A stretch of DNA of 48,883 bases from an uncultured Dorea sp. (GCA_910577685.1 CAJTOH010000027.1:1-48883); one strand, 5' to 3'. Shown: positions 39,505-48,375, counted from the stretch's first letter. Notes: generated by a model from the sequence alone, not told the origin. Numbers and translations are program-made.

Positions 39505-40446
39505 ATGAAGAAACCATTAGTAGTCTTGACAGGGCCTACGGCCGTCGGGAAGACCCTTGCATCGATTGGGCTTGCCAAGGCGATCGGCGGGGAGATTATT
39601 TCTGCGGATTCTATGCAGGTTTATAAGCATATGGATATCGGCTCTGCCAAGATCCGTCAGGAGGAGATGGAAGGAGTGCCTCATTTTCTGGTGGATGAAT
39701 TGGAGCCGTGGGAGAAGTTCCACGTAGTTCGTTTTCAGCAGATGGCGAAGGCGGCTCTGGAAAATATTTACGCCCGCCGTCATATTCCTATCGTGGTGGG
39801 CGGGACAGGGTTTTATATTCAGGCTCTGCTTTATGATATTGATTTTTCGGAAAACGACGGGGATACGTCTTACCGCCGTGAGCTTGAGGCGATTGCAGGC
39901 AGGCAGGGCGGGCAGGCTCTTCACGAGATGCTTGAGGCGGTTGACCCTGACGCGGCAAAGCAGATCCATGCGAATAATGTGAAACGCCTGATCCGTGCAT
40001 TGGAGTTTTTTCATCAGACAGGGGAGCAGATTTCGAAGCATAATGAGCGGGAACGGCAGAAAGATTCTCCGTACCAATTTGTTTATTTTGTATTGAACGA
40101 TGACCGCCGGCGGCTGTATGAGAGGATTGACGAGCGTGTGGACCGTATGCTTGCGGACGGGCTTGTGGACGAGGTGGCCGCTTTGCGTGATATGGGCTGC
40201 ACAAGGGACATGGTGTCTATGCAGGGGCTTGGATATAAGGAGATCCTTGCTTATCTGGAGGGGGAGTTCAGCTTAGAGGAGGCTGTCTACAGGATTAAGA
40301 GGGATACCAGACATTTTGCTAAGAGGCAGATTACTTGGTTTAAGAGGGAGCGAGATGTGATCCGGATAAATAAGGATGAATATGGTTATGATGAGGATAA
40401 GATCTTATGCGATATGATTCGCTATGTTAGGGGAGAGCTGGGTTGA
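39505..40446 (+). CDS. miaA: tRNA dimethylallyltransferase MiaA
   Basis: Transfers the dimethylallyl group to A37 of tRNAs reading UNN codons, giving i6A for MiaB. Length 313 aa. P-loop GPTAVGKT at residues 9-16, then SADSMQVYKHMDIGSAK with the catalytic Asp and the tRNA-contact segment, VGGTGFYIQALLY, and MQGLGYKEI near the C-terminus. The order mutS-mutL-miaA is the standard Firmicutes cluster. Its TGA overlaps the next gene's TTG. Confidence 0.97.
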   Translation: MKKPLVVLTGPTAVGKTLASIGLAKAIGGEIISADSMQVYKHMDIGSAKIRQEEMEGVPHFLVDELEPWEKFHVVRFQQMAKAALENIYARRHIPIVVGGTGFYIQALLYDIDFSENDGDTSYRRELEAIAGRQGGQALHEMLEAVDPDAAKQIHANNVKRLIRALEFFHQTGEQISKHNERERQKDSPYQFVYFVLNDDRRRLYERIDERVDRMLADGLVDEVAALRDMGCTRDMVSMQGLGYKEILAYLEGEFSLEEAVYRIKRDTRHFAKRQITWFKRERDVIRINKDEYGYDEDKILCDMIRYVRGELG

Positions 40447-40733
40447 GAAGATTATTTCGGAGTAAATTTATTAAAAAAATGAATACTTTGCTCATGGTCT
40501 ATGCCCGTTCTCAGAATGCGGAGGCTACTTACCGGGAGTTGATGGCTCTAGAGCCGCTGATCCGAGATAAGGGGGAGGAGGCTCTGTTTGAGCTGAACCG
40601 GGCGTCGCTGCTCTATGATATGAAGAGGTATAAGGAGGCGGCGGAGGTGATTATGCAGATTCAGCCGCTGAATCCTGTATTTGACGCGAAATGCGCGGTG
40701 GTGCGAACGAAGATTTTGGATTCGTGGCTGTAA
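40443..40733 (+). CDS. Small helical (TPR-like) protein coupled to miaA, 96 aa
   Basis: No named family. Helical; residues about 20-80 read like one to two tetratricopeptide units (YRELMALEPLIRDKGEEALFELNRASLLYDMKRYKEAAEVIMQI), suggesting protein binding. It begins at a TTG that overlaps miaA's TGA (TTGA), with GGGGAG upstream, a sign of translational coupling; an ATG at 40479 is the alternative. Its last nine codons and stop are repeated twice more downstream as a 60-bp tandem repeat, so the end of the gene sits in a recently duplicated region. Confidence 0.65.
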   Translation: MRRLFRSKFIKKMNTLLMVYARSQNAEATYRELMALEPLIRDKGEEALFELNRASLLYDMKRYKEAAEVIMQIQPLNPVFDAKCAVVRTKILDSWL

Positions 40734-40855
40734 GGTGCGTTGGATTTGCGCAGCACAGAGCAGCAAACGAAGATTTTGGATTCGTGGCTGTAAGGTGTTT
40801 CAGATTTGCGCAGCACAGAGCAGCAAACGAAGACTACGGATTCGAAATTGAAAAG
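40706..40855. repeat. 60-bp tandem repeat from the 3' end of the miaA-partner gene
   Basis: AACGAAGATTTTGGATTCGT begins at 40706 and again at 40766, and a diverged third copy starts at 40826; GATTTGCGCAGCACAGAGCA occurs at 40743 and 40803. The period is exactly 60 bp. The first copy contains the stop codon of the gene, the second an identical but untranslated copy. Confidence 0.9.
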
Positions 40856-40956
40856 TGAGTCGGGTTTGTGAGATTGCGGTACATAGACGTTCGAGCGGCG
40901 GCCGCGCGGGAATGGGCCGGATGATTTGAAGAATATAGAAGAAGGAATTTTATTTT

Positions 40957-42261
40957 ATGGACAAGGGAAATAATTGTGATTTTGATATCATTTCACTATA
41001 TAAAGAGTTAGGAATACGAAAACAGGTTCTGGATTTTGGCAGGAAGATCGAAGCAGGGCTTGAAGGGCGGTTTGCGGCTATTGACAAGACGGCGGAATAT
41101 AACCAGCTTAAGGTGATCCATGCCATGCAGAAATGTCAGGTCGGAGAGGGGTGTTTCCACTATGCCAGCGGATATGGCTATAATGACGTGGGGCGCGATA
41201 CGCTGGAGGAGGTGTATGCTTCTGTGTTCCATACGGAGAGCGCGCTGGTGCGTCCTCAGATTACCTGCGGCACCCATGCGCTGGCGCTGGCGCTGAGCGC
41301 GAATCTTAGACCGGGCGACGAATTGCTGTCGCCTGTTGGGAGACCCTACGACACGCTGGAGGAAGTCATTGGTATCCGCCCGTCTAAGGGTTCTCTTGCG
41401 GAATATGGGGTCTCTTATTCTCAGGTGGAGCTGCTTGAAGATGGAACGTTCGATTATGACGGGATAAGAAAGGCAATTCACGACAACACGAAACTGGTGA
41501 CAATCCAGAGGTCTAAGGGATATCAGACCAGACCTAGTTTTTCTGTTGGGCAGATCGGGGAACTGATTAGTTTTGTCAAGGAAATCAAGCCGGACCTGAT
41601 CTGTATGGTGGATAATTGTTACGGGGAGTTTGTGGAGACGATTGAGCCTAGCGACGTCGGAGCGGATCTTGTGGTGGGTTCGCTGATTAAGAATCCGGGG
41701 GGCGGGCTTGCGCCGATCGGAGGGTATATTGCGGGCAGGAAGGATTTGATCGAGGCCTGCGGATACCGTCTGACTTCCCCCGGGCTTGGGAAAGAGGTTG
41801 GAGCGTCTCTCGGAGTGATGCAGTCTTTCTATCAGGGGCTGTTCCTTGCCCCGACTGTGACGGCCAGCGCGCTGAAAAGCGCTGTTTTCGCGGCAAATAT
41901 TTATGAGAAGCTTGGATTTCCTGTGGTGCCGAACGGCAGTGAGGGGAGGCATGACATTATTCAGGCCGTGACGTTTGGGAAGCCGGAGGGAGTCATTGCA
42001 TTCTGTAAGGGGATTCAGGCGGCGGCGCCTGTGGATTCTTTTGTGACCCCGATCCCGTGGGCGATGCCGGGCTATGACAGCGATGTGATTATGGCGGCGG
42101 GGGCTTTTGTGCAGGGATCGTCGATTGAACTTAGCGCGGACGGCCCGATAAAACCTCCCTACGCCGTGTATTTCCAGGGCGGGCTGACGTGGCCTCATGG
42201 GCGGCTTGGGATTCTGATGTCCCTTGAGTATTTGGTGCGGGAAAGTGTGGTCGTGTTATGA
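40957..42261 (+). CDS. Aluminium-resistance / methionine gamma-lyase-like PLP enzyme
   Basis: A 434-aa fold-type I PLP enzyme of the Alum_res family (PF06838, YnbB type), a cousin of cystathionine/methionine gamma-lyases. The PLP Lys is Lys245 in SLIKNPGGGLAPIGG; RPQITCGTHALALAL near residue 105 and MVDNCYGEF near 214 form the cofactor site. The substrate is unknown and resistance to aluminium is only the historic name. In many Firmicutes this gene lies next to miaA and hfq, which fits its place here. There is a weak AAGAAGGAA ribosome site. Confidence 0.92.
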   Translation: MDKGNNCDFDIISLYKELGIRKQVLDFGRKIEAGLEGRFAAIDKTAEYNQLKVIHAMQKCQVGEGCFHYASGYGYNDVGRDTLEEVYASVFHTESALVRPQITCGTHALALALSANLRPGDELLSPVGRPYDTLEEVIGIRPSKGSLAEYGVSYSQVELLEDGTFDYDGIRKAIHDNTKLVTIQRSKGYQTRPSFSVGQIGELISFVKEIKPDLICMVDNCYGEFVETIEPSDVGADLVVGSLIKNPGGGLAPIGGYIAGRKDLIEACGYRLTSPGLGKEVGASLGVMQSFYQGLFLAPTVTASALKSAVFAANIYEKLGFPVVPNGSEGRHDIIQAVTFGKPEGVIAFCKGIQAAAPVDSFVTPIPWAMPGYDSDVIMAAGAFVQGSSIELSADGPIKPPYAVYFQGGLTWPHGRLGILMSLEYLVRESVVVL

Positions 42262-42296
42262 TGATTAAAAAGAAGACGGTAGATTAGGCGGGTATC

Positions 42297-43574
42297 ATGA
42301 GAAGGATTGGGATTATCGGCGGAGGAGCTTCGGGGCTTGCGGCTGCGGTTGCCGCGGCAAGGAGCGACAGGCAGGCGAAGGTTTTTATTCTTGAACAGAA
42401 GGACCGCATCGGCAGGAAGCTTCTTGCGACGGGGAATGGACGGTGCAACCTGACAAACCGGCAGGCTGTGGGTTCCTGTGCGGAATCTTGCTACCGCGGC
42501 GGGGACGTGGGATTTGCAGAGGAGGTGCTTGGGCAGTTCGGCTATCGGGATACGCTGGATTTTTTTGAGTCGCTGGGGCTTGTGGTCCGGATGCGGGGAG
42601 ATTATGCGTATCCCCGTTCCGATCAGGCATCATCTGTACTGGAGGTTCTGGAATTGGAGTTAAGCCGTCTCGGGGTAGAGGTCTATTGTAAAATCCGGGT
42701 GGAGTCTGTTGTACGGGAAAAAAATGGATTCCGTGTCAGGGCGGAAGAGACCCTGCGGGACAGGAAAAAAGGAGATAAGATTAAGGAAAAAAGGATGTTT
42801 TCGGCTGACCGGGTGATTCTTGCCTGCGGCGGCATGGCGGCCCCTGTATTCGGCTCGGACGGCAGCGGGTTTCAGCTTGCGAAGGCTCTGGGACACAAGG
42901 TGACTCTTGTCGTGCCGGCGTTGGTGCAGCTTAAGGTGAAGGATCATCCGTTCGCTAAGGCGAACGGGGTGCGTACGGAGGCAAAGGTGACGGCCATGGT
43001 CGACGGGGTGGCTGTTTTTTCTGATACCGGGGAAGTACAGATTACCGCATATGGGATTTCGGGGATTCCGGTTTTCCAGATCAGCCGTTTCCTTGCTCTG
43101 GGGCTGTATCAGAGGAAGAGGGCGGAGGTCTTGATGGATCTTCTGCCGGAATATTCGGAAGACGAGGTTTTCGGGCTGCTTGTGAAGATAGCGGGAAAAC
43201 GAAAAGGGCTGACTGCCGGAGGATGGCTTGCGGGAATATTTAACCGGAAATTGGTTCCCCTGATCTTAAATCTGGCGGGAGTACGGATACAGGCAGATGT
43301 GTCAAAAATGGAGGGCAGACAGATCCGTTCGGTTGCAAAAACGTGTAAGCGGGTTGCCCTTACGGTACAGGATACGAACGGATTCGAGAATGCGCAGGTC
43401 TGCGCAGGGGGTGTGCGGACAAAAGAAGTCTGTCCCCGGACGATGGAATCCCTGCGCGCCAAAGGGGTGTACCTTGCGGGGGAGATGCTGGACGTGGACG
43501 GTATCTGCGGCGGGTTTAACCTGCAGTGGGCTTGGGCGACCGGGTATATTGCCGGGAAGGCTTCGGCGGTATAA
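42297..43574 (+). CDS. BaiN/HI0933-family FAD-dependent oxidoreductase
   Basis: A 425-aa flavoprotein of the HI0933/BaiN family. The dinucleotide motif GIIGGGASGLAAA opens the protein; LATGNGRCNLTN and GDYAYPRSDQA are family hallmarks; ILACGGMAAPVFGSDGSGFQLA and the ending AGEMLDVDGICGGFNLQWAWATGYIAG close the FAD site. One member in a bile-acid-converting Clostridium is implicated in 7-alpha-dehydroxylation, but most are of unknown substrate. The ribosome site before the ATG is weak (GGCGGGT). Confidence 0.92.
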   Translation: MRRIGIIGGGASGLAAAVAAARSDRQAKVFILEQKDRIGRKLLATGNGRCNLTNRQAVGSCAESCYRGGDVGFAEEVLGQFGYRDTLDFFESLGLVVRMRGDYAYPRSDQASSVLEVLELELSRLGVEVYCKIRVESVVREKNGFRVRAEETLRDRKKGDKIKEKRMFSADRVILACGGMAAPVFGSDGSGFQLAKALGHKVTLVVPALVQLKVKDHPFAKANGVRTEAKVTAMVDGVAVFSDTGEVQITAYGISGIPVFQISRFLALGLYQRKRAEVLMDLLPEYSEDEVFGLLVKIAGKRKGLTAGGWLAGIFNRKLVPLILNLAGVRIQADVSKMEGRQIRSVAKTCKRVALTVQDTNGFENAQVCAGGVRTKEVCPRTMESLRAKGVYLAGEMLDVDGICGGFNLQWAWATGYIAGKASAV

Positions 43575-43610
43575 CGGGAAAATAATTTTCTATATTTCGG
43601 GGGAAGGGAT

Positions 43611-44156
43611 ATGCTTGAGACGAAGGATTTGATTCTGGATAAAGCAAAATATTCTGATTGGAAGGGTATGTACGAGCATGTCTGGCGGCGTCCGGAAGCC
43701 GCAAGGTATATGATGTGGAATGTTACCGCAAGTGAAAGGGCCGCTAAAGTCCGGATTCAAAAAACGATCGAATTCCAGAAAAGCCATGATACGTATCTGG
43801 TATATGAAAAGGCGGACGGTAAGCCTATCGGATTTGCAGGCGTGGAGAAGGTGGAGCCTTTTGCGTATCAGGAAGCCGGAATCTGTCTGGGACCTTTTGC
43901 GTATCAGGAAGTCGGAATCTGTCTGGGACCGGATTATGTGAGAAGGGGATTCGGCACGCAGATTGTGGTCTGCCTGATGCAGTATTGCAGGAACGCGTTT
44001 GGAGCAAAAGAATTCATCTATTCGTCCAGAGATGAGAATCTGGCGTCCGTAAAACTTGCCAGATCCCTTGGTTTTACGCTTATTTTGGCAAAGCCTGAGA
44101 TTGACCGCAGGGATGGGCATCATTATCATATGCTGAGGTATCGGATGGAACTTTGA
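43611..44156 (+). CDS. GNAT-family acetyltransferase with a duplicated 12-residue segment
   Basis: A 181-aa RimJ/RimL-type acetyltransferase: LETKDLILDKAKYSD start, YMMWNVT, then IGFAGVEKV, the acetyl-CoA loop YVRRGFGTQI and C-terminal SVKLARSLGF. Directly before the acetyl-CoA loop the segment PFAYQEAGICLG is present twice, from a 36-bp tandem duplication, so one beta strand is probably repeated. The enzyme may be altered or inactive; a single copy would match relatives. GGGGGAAGGG precedes the ATG. Its stop overlaps a possible TTG of the AraC-type gene. Confidence 0.88.
   Translation: MLETKDLILDKAKYSDWKGMYEHVWRRPEAARYMMWNVTASERAAKVRIQKTIEFQKSHDTYLVYEKADGKPIGFAGVEKVEPFAYQEAGICLGPFAYQEVGICLGPDYVRRGFGTQIVVCLMQYCRNAFGAKEFIYSSRDENLASVKLARSLGFTLILAKPEIDRRDGHHYHMLRYRMEL
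43857..43928 (+). repeat. 36-bp tandem duplication inside the acetyltransferase gene
   Basis: Two adjacent 36-bp copies (43857-43892 and 43893-43928) differ at one base (GAAGCC versus GAAGTC). They keep the frame and add 12 residues. Confidence 0.95.
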
Positions 44157-44215
44157 AAAGTCTGCCGTTATATTGGCAGGAAACGATAGCCAGAGACAGA
44201 AAGGAATCTTTAGCC

Positions 44216-45061
44216 ATGATTACAAAGGAAGTTGTCAATCAGGCGATTGATTATATCTTAGCGAATATTGAAGAAGAGATTACCCTTGAGGACGTGGCGG
44301 GGCATTGCCATCTCTCAAAGTATTATTTCAGCCGTCTTTTCAAGGAGCAGACCAAGGAGAGCGTCTACGGGTTTATTAAGCGGGTGAAGCTTGAGCAGAG
44401 TGCGTTCCGGCTTAAGACGGAGCAGGAACGCAGGATCACGGAGATTGGAGCCGACTATGGCTACAGTCCGTCAAATTATAGCTGGGCATTCCGCCAGTAT
44501 TACCGGATGGCTCCGATTGATTTCCGCAGGCAGAGCTTTATTTCTTCGATGAGGCATCCCTTCTTTCATCATGAAAACTGGCAGGTGGAGAGTTTTGAGG
44601 CCTGTGACGAAAAGATTACGGTTGAGGATATTCCGGATTATTATGTAATCTATGAGAGGCGTTTCGGCAGTTATGAGAATCTGTGCGGGGAGTGGGAGGG
44701 TTTTATTGAAAAGTACCGGGACTTTATCACAGAGGATACCCTTCTTTTAGAGCGGACGTATGACGATCCGGCCGTGACGTCGGCCGATCACTGCCTGTAT
44801 GATATCTGTATAAGTGTCGACGAAGATTGTACGCTTACGAATACGACTAAGATCCGGGGAGGGAGGTGTATCGTGTATCATTTTAAAGGATACGCGAAAC
44901 ATATCTATGCGGCGTATCAGACAATATTTCTGGTGTGGCTGCCGAAAGTATCCTATGAGTTGGATGCGTCGAAAAGCCTGTTTGACATTTACCATACGGT
45001 GGACAGTGCGACGATGTATATGGAGTTGGATATCTGTGTTCCCATAAAGTGGCTGTTGTGA
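44216..45061 (+). CDS. AraC-family regulator with GyrI-like effector domain
   Basis: A 281-aa transcription factor. Residues about 5-105 form the AraC double helix-turn-helix (ITLEDVAGHCHLSKYYFSRLFKEQ and the second motif ITEIGADYGYSPSNYSWAFRQYYRMAP); residues 125-281 form a GyrI-like small-molecule-binding domain (YYVIYERRFGSYENLCGEW, CLYDICISVDED). This layout is that of Rob-like drug- or stress-sensing activators. The ATG at 44216 has AAAGGAAT upstream; an overlapping TTG at 44153 would add 21 atypical residues. It lies just upstream of a MATE efflux gene, which it may control. Confidence 0.9.
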   Translation: MITKEVVNQAIDYILANIEEEITLEDVAGHCHLSKYYFSRLFKEQTKESVYGFIKRVKLEQSAFRLKTEQERRITEIGADYGYSPSNYSWAFRQYYRMAPIDFRRQSFISSMRHPFFHHENWQVESFEACDEKITVEDIPDYYVIYERRFGSYENLCGEWEGFIEKYRDFITEDTLLLERTYDDPAVTSADHCLYDICISVDEDCTLTNTTKIRGGRCIVYHFKGYAKHIYAAYQTIFLVWLPKVSYELDASKSLFDIYHTVDSATMYMELDICVPIKWLL

Positions 45062-45215
45062 TCCGCATCTTCATAGACGAGGCAGACGCCGCCGCAAATA
45101 AGCATCAGCATAATGTTGGCGGCTGCGCACGAAATAGGGCAAGAATTCAGAAGTATATAATTAGATTCCTTCTTATAATGAATGGACATTACATGATTTA
45201 AAGGAGGAAGTTATT

Positions 45216-46535
45216 ATGAACTTGGAGCAGATGAAAACGGGTACGGCAGGAATGATTTGGCGGTTTTCAGCGCCGGCAATCATTTCTATGATTCTTACGT
45301 CGCTGATTACGATTGCGGATGGTTTTTTCATCGGAAACTATGTGGGGAAGGAAGGGATTGCGGCGGTTAATCTGGGGCTTCCGATTATCTATCTGTATCT
45401 GGGAGTAGGATTGATGGTTTCCGTCGGGGGCGCTGCGGCTGCAGGAATGGCGCAGGGAGCCGGTGAAACGGATTCTTGTAACCAGATATTCCGGCAGACG
45501 GCTGCAGCCGCGCTTGCCTTTTCCGTGCTGCTTAGCTGCGCTATGGGATTCTGTTTTCAGCCTATGCTGTCCGTTCTCTGTGCCGATGGACGCGTAACCG
45601 GATATTTTCAGGATTATTACCGGATTATGCTTCTGGAACTGCCGGTCATGGTGGTCAATTCTTCATTAGGGATGTTCATCCGCTGCGAAGGGTATCCCCA
45701 ATATTATATGAAAGTCAGTTTGATTGACGTGCTGTTGAATATTTTTCTGGATTACCTCTTTGCGGATTATTTTTATATGGGCGTTGCCGGAATTGCGTTG
45801 GCTTCGCTTCTGGCTGCGTTGGTTTCGCTGATTTGTATCCTGTATTTTTTCGTTAGGAAGGCGCGGGTTTACCGTCTGGGAAAGTTCCGGTTTTCCGGGG
45901 AAATATGCATACGGTCAATCTTGAATGGAAGTTCGGAATTCATAGGCGAGATGTCCACGGGGATTGCAATGTTTGCCTATAATTTTGTAATCATGAGGAG
46001 ATTTGGGGCGGACGGCGTGACTGCCTTTACAATTGTGGGGTATGTTTCGTATGCTTTTAGTATGGTTGTCGTGGGATTTGGACAGGGGACAAGCCCGCTG
46101 ATTAGTTTTGCCTACGGCGCGGATGAAAAGATGCTTGCCGCCGATATACGGAAACGGACGAACCGGTATGTTTTTAGTGCGGGAGTCCTTGTGTTCCTTC
46201 TGATGGCGGCGGGGATGGAATGGTACAGCAAAGTATTTGTGCAGAACGACCGGATAGCAGAGATGGTTCGTTCAGGGATGCTTGTATTTATGGTTTCGTT
46301 TTTCTTTTCGGGGATAAATGCCGTCACTTCGTTTTACTTTACCGCCACAGGGCGCGCCTTTCAGTCGGCCGTGATTTCTGCGTCCCGGGGGTTCTTGGTC
46401 TTGCTGGTATGTATTTTTACCCTGCCCGCCCTGTTCGGCATGACGGGAGTGTGGCTGGCGGCTCCTGTGACGGAGCTGGTGACGTTTGGGATCACCCTTT
46501 TCTTTTTGAGATGCGAAAACTCACTTGAAAGATGA
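45216..46535 (+). CDS. MATE-family multidrug/cation antiporter
   Basis: A 439-aa membrane protein with 12 helices in two six-helix halves, matching MATE transporters: GMIWRFSAPAIISMILTSLITIADGFFIGNYVGKEGIAAVNLGLP start and the mid GFGQGTSPLISFAYGA. MATE proteins expel drugs or other compounds using Na+ or H+ gradients. AAAGGAGGAAG gives it a strong ribosome site. A TATAAT box lies at 45174-45179, without a good -35. The AraC/GyrI-type gene directly upstream is a plausible activator. Confidence 0.92.
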   Translation: MNLEQMKTGTAGMIWRFSAPAIISMILTSLITIADGFFIGNYVGKEGIAAVNLGLPIIYLYLGVGLMVSVGGAAAAGMAQGAGETDSCNQIFRQTAAAALAFSVLLSCAMGFCFQPMLSVLCADGRVTGYFQDYYRIMLLELPVMVVNSSLGMFIRCEGYPQYYMKVSLIDVLLNIFLDYLFADYFYMGVAGIALASLLAALVSLICILYFFVRKARVYRLGKFRFSGEICIRSILNGSSEFIGEMSTGIAMFAYNFVIMRRFGADGVTAFTIVGYVSYAFSMVVVGFGQGTSPLISFAYGADEKMLAADIRKRTNRYVFSAGVLVFLLMAAGMEWYSKVFVQNDRIAEMVRSGMLVFMVSFFFSGINAVTSFYFTATGRAFQSAVISASRGFLVLLVCIFTLPALFGMTGVWLAAPVTELVTFGITLFFLRCENSLER

Positions 46536-46558
46536 TTGATCTAGAATGAGGAGGAGTT

Positions 46559-47041
46559 ATGGGATTAAAATTGGTTCTTGCTTATGGTTTCCCTTCGGAA
46601 GTGGGAGAACTTTTTTCGGAGTATACGGATATGTTGGTTGCAGGGGAGCCTTCATTTAAAGAATATCTGGCAATTCAGAATTATGAAGAAGAATTAGGAC
46701 ATTTGGAGAGTAAATACGGGGCTCCTTTCGGCAGGCTGTATCTGGCATACTATGACGATGAGCTGGCGGGGTGCATTGGGCTTAGGAAGATTGACGGACA
46801 GAACTGCGAGATGAAACGGTTGTATGTCAGGCCGGAATTCCGCGGGAAACGTATCGGAAACAGGCTGGTTCAAAAAATCATAGAGGACGCGAGGCAGATT
46901 GGATATTCCTGTATGTTGTTAGATACGCTGCCATTTTTAGAAAGTGCGGTCCGGATTTATCAGTCGTATGGGTTCTATGAGATAGAAAGCTATAATGACA
47001 GCCCTATGGATTCTTCTATTTATATGAAAAAGGATTTATAA
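46559..47041 (+). CDS. GNAT-family N-acetyltransferase
   Basis: A 160-aa acetyltransferase: LYLAYYDDELAGCIGLRKIDG, the acetyl-CoA motif MKRLYVRPEFRGKRIGNRLVQKII and the C-terminal SAVRIYQSYGFYEIESYND. The QNCEMKRLYV block places it among small-molecule or amine GNATs; substrate unknown. GAGGAG precedes the ATG, which follows the MATE gene by 23 bases, so it is probably co-transcribed. Confidence 0.9.
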   Translation: MGLKLVLAYGFPSEVGELFSEYTDMLVAGEPSFKEYLAIQNYEEELGHLESKYGAPFGRLYLAYYDDELAGCIGLRKIDGQNCEMKRLYVRPEFRGKRIGNRLVQKIIEDARQIGYSCMLLDTLPFLESAVRIYQSYGFYEIESYNDSPMDSSIYMKKDL

Positions 47042-47067
47042 TACTGTCCGATAGGAGGTGAATCAAG

Positions 47068-47502
47068 ATGTTATCATTATGCGGCGCGGATTGCTGCCGG
47101 GAATGCAGCCGGAAGGAAGATTGCGGCGGATGTGTAAAAACAGACGGGCATCCGTTCAAAGGAAGGTGTATTGCTGCAGAGTATGTGAAACAAGGCGGTA
47201 TGGAGACATTTTTGCGCAAGAAGGAGACGCTGATTAAAGAATTTAATTCGCTTGGTATCCCGCATTTACATGTCGACGATCTGGAATTGCTGAATGGGTT
47301 TTTTATTAATTTAGAGTATCCGTTTCCGAACGGGCAGTCAGTAAAACTTTTTGAAGATAATAATGTATATTTTGGAAACCAAATTGAGATTCCTGGAAAC
47401 GACAGATGCTATGGCCTGGCTGCAGACGATAGGTATCTTCTGGTGTGCGAATATGGATGTGAAGGGGCAGATCCGCAGATTGTTATATATAAGAGGAGAT
47501 AA
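47068..47502 (+). CDS. DUF3795 cysteine-rich protein
   Basis: A 144-aa protein with a Cys-rich N-terminus (CGADCCRECSRKEDCGGC, then a further Cys near 39), the pattern of DUF3795, likely a small metal- or cluster-binding domain. The rest has no identified domain. TAGGAGGTG precedes the ATG. It follows the acetyltransferase by 26 bases. Function unknown. Confidence 0.85.
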   Translation: MLSLCGADCCRECSRKEDCGGCVKTDGHPFKGRCIAAEYVKQGGMETFLRKKETLIKEFNSLGIPHLHVDDLELLNGFFINLEYPFPNGQSVKLFEDNNVYFGNQIEIPGNDRCYGLAADDRYLLVCEYGCEGADPQIVIYKRR

Positions 47503-47622
47503 GATCTGCCTAAGGAGAAATATATGTTTCAACAATGCATGATATTCAAGATTAGGGATACCGTCTGAAGAATATGAAATGTAACAACTAACCAAAATGT
47601 GTAAAGTCTTTATTGAGTTTGC

Positions 47623-47708
47623 AAGTGTGTTGGTACTTAAAATTGCTCGTTTTCAGACCGCATAAATTCAGGATTGCCAGACTACAAATTATATCCACCA
47701 ACACACTT
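47623..47708. repeat. 12-bp inverted repeat bounding 62 bp
   Basis: AAGTGTGTTGGT (47623-47634) is the perfect reverse complement of ACCAACACACTT (47697-47708). The arms bound an AT-rich segment without genes, between two convergent genes. It could be a long terminator, a structured RNA or a small mobile-element trace. The rest of 47503-47713 shows only a 14-codon ORF (47522-47566) behind AAGGAG. Confidence 0.6.
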
Positions 47709-47713
47709 TCGGA

Positions 47714-47890
47714 CTAACACCTTATTTTTTTTCTGTTTATACAGTAGAGCAAAAAAGCAATAGAATTACACATTAAGCCCAATGCCAACAATGCTTTGTT
47801 GCCTTGCTGGAAAATGCAAACAGAAATGCAGATCAGCCCTATTGTTGAAAATATGATTCCAATAATAGCCATAATTCGTTTTGAACGCAT
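47714..47890 (-). CDS. Small two-helix membrane protein downstream of XRE regulator, 58 aa
   Basis: A short gene with a clear ribosome site (GTGAGGTG) and ATG. The protein has a basic start (MRSKR), two hydrophobic helices (about 6-26 and 32-50) and a basic end (INRKKIRC). It follows the membrane-anchored XRE regulator by 11 bases on the same strand, so the pair is an operon. Its size and pairing suggest it partners with, or is sensed by, the regulator. Family not recognised. Confidence 0.65.
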   Translation of the reverse strand: MRSKRIMAIIGIIFSTIGLICISVCIFQQGNKALLALGLMCNSIAFLLYCINRKKIRC

Positions 47891-47901
47891 ATATAGTCAC
47901 C

Positions 47902-48375
47902 TCACTTCCTTTTGTTTTTATAAGCTAAATAATAAGCGAGAAGGAAAAAACCTGCCAAAAATTCGCCAATAGATAACCCTAACATAACACCTGAAAGAAA
48001 ATCCTGAATATCTGTTCCCCCGCAAATCTGCGAAAGAGCCATCATAACACCGCCCATGACAAGTAAAATAAATCCTATAATCAATTTCTTTTTGGTTTTC
48101 AAGTTCTGGATTTCTTTTAGCATTTCCACAATCTGTTCATTGTCATAGGTATGTATACTTTTTTCATCTTCTTCGCCATTCATCAGCTCTGCAAGTGTAA
48201 TGTTCAGTTCTTCACACAATAATTCAATTACAGAGTAGTCGGGCATACATTTTCCCGTTTCCCACTTTGAAATTGTTTTATTTGAAACACCGATTTTTTC
48301 CGCTAACTGCTCTTGCGTTAAATTTTTTTCTTTCCGCTTTTGAGTGATAAATTTACCTACCAAAAGTTGATTCAT
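47902..48375 (-). CDS. XRE-family regulator with C-terminal membrane helices
   Basis: A 157-aa regulator: residues 8-62 form an XRE/Cro helix-turn-helix (RKEKNLTQEQLAEKIGVSNKTISKWE); two hydrophobic helices near 95-115 and 127-148 anchor the C-terminus in the membrane. Such proteins are frequent in Firmicutes, often with a small membrane partner. GGAGG precedes the ATG. A dyad over 48400-48420 is the likely operator. The region is AT-rich compared with the rest of the window, which fits horizontal transfer. Confidence 0.9.
   Translation of the reverse strand: MNQLLVGKFITQKRKEKNLTQEQLAEKIGVSNKTISKWETGKCMPDYSVIELLCEELNITLAELMNGEEDEKSIHTYDNEQIVEMLKEIQNLKTKKKLIIGFILLVMGGVMMALSQICGGTDIQDFLSGVMLGLSIGEFLAGFFLLAYYLAYKNKRK

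Noticed and set aside
41008..42198. 396-codon minus-strand frame opposite the aluminium-resistance-type gene
   Set aside because: The plus-strand gene is unmistakable; the opposite frame is rich in Arg, His and Leu as expected of an antisense shadow.
44989..45189. Minus-strand 66-codon frame with a hydrophobic stretch after the AraC-type gene
   Set aside because: Half of it is antisense to the regulator's conserved C-terminus, and no ribosome site precedes its start.
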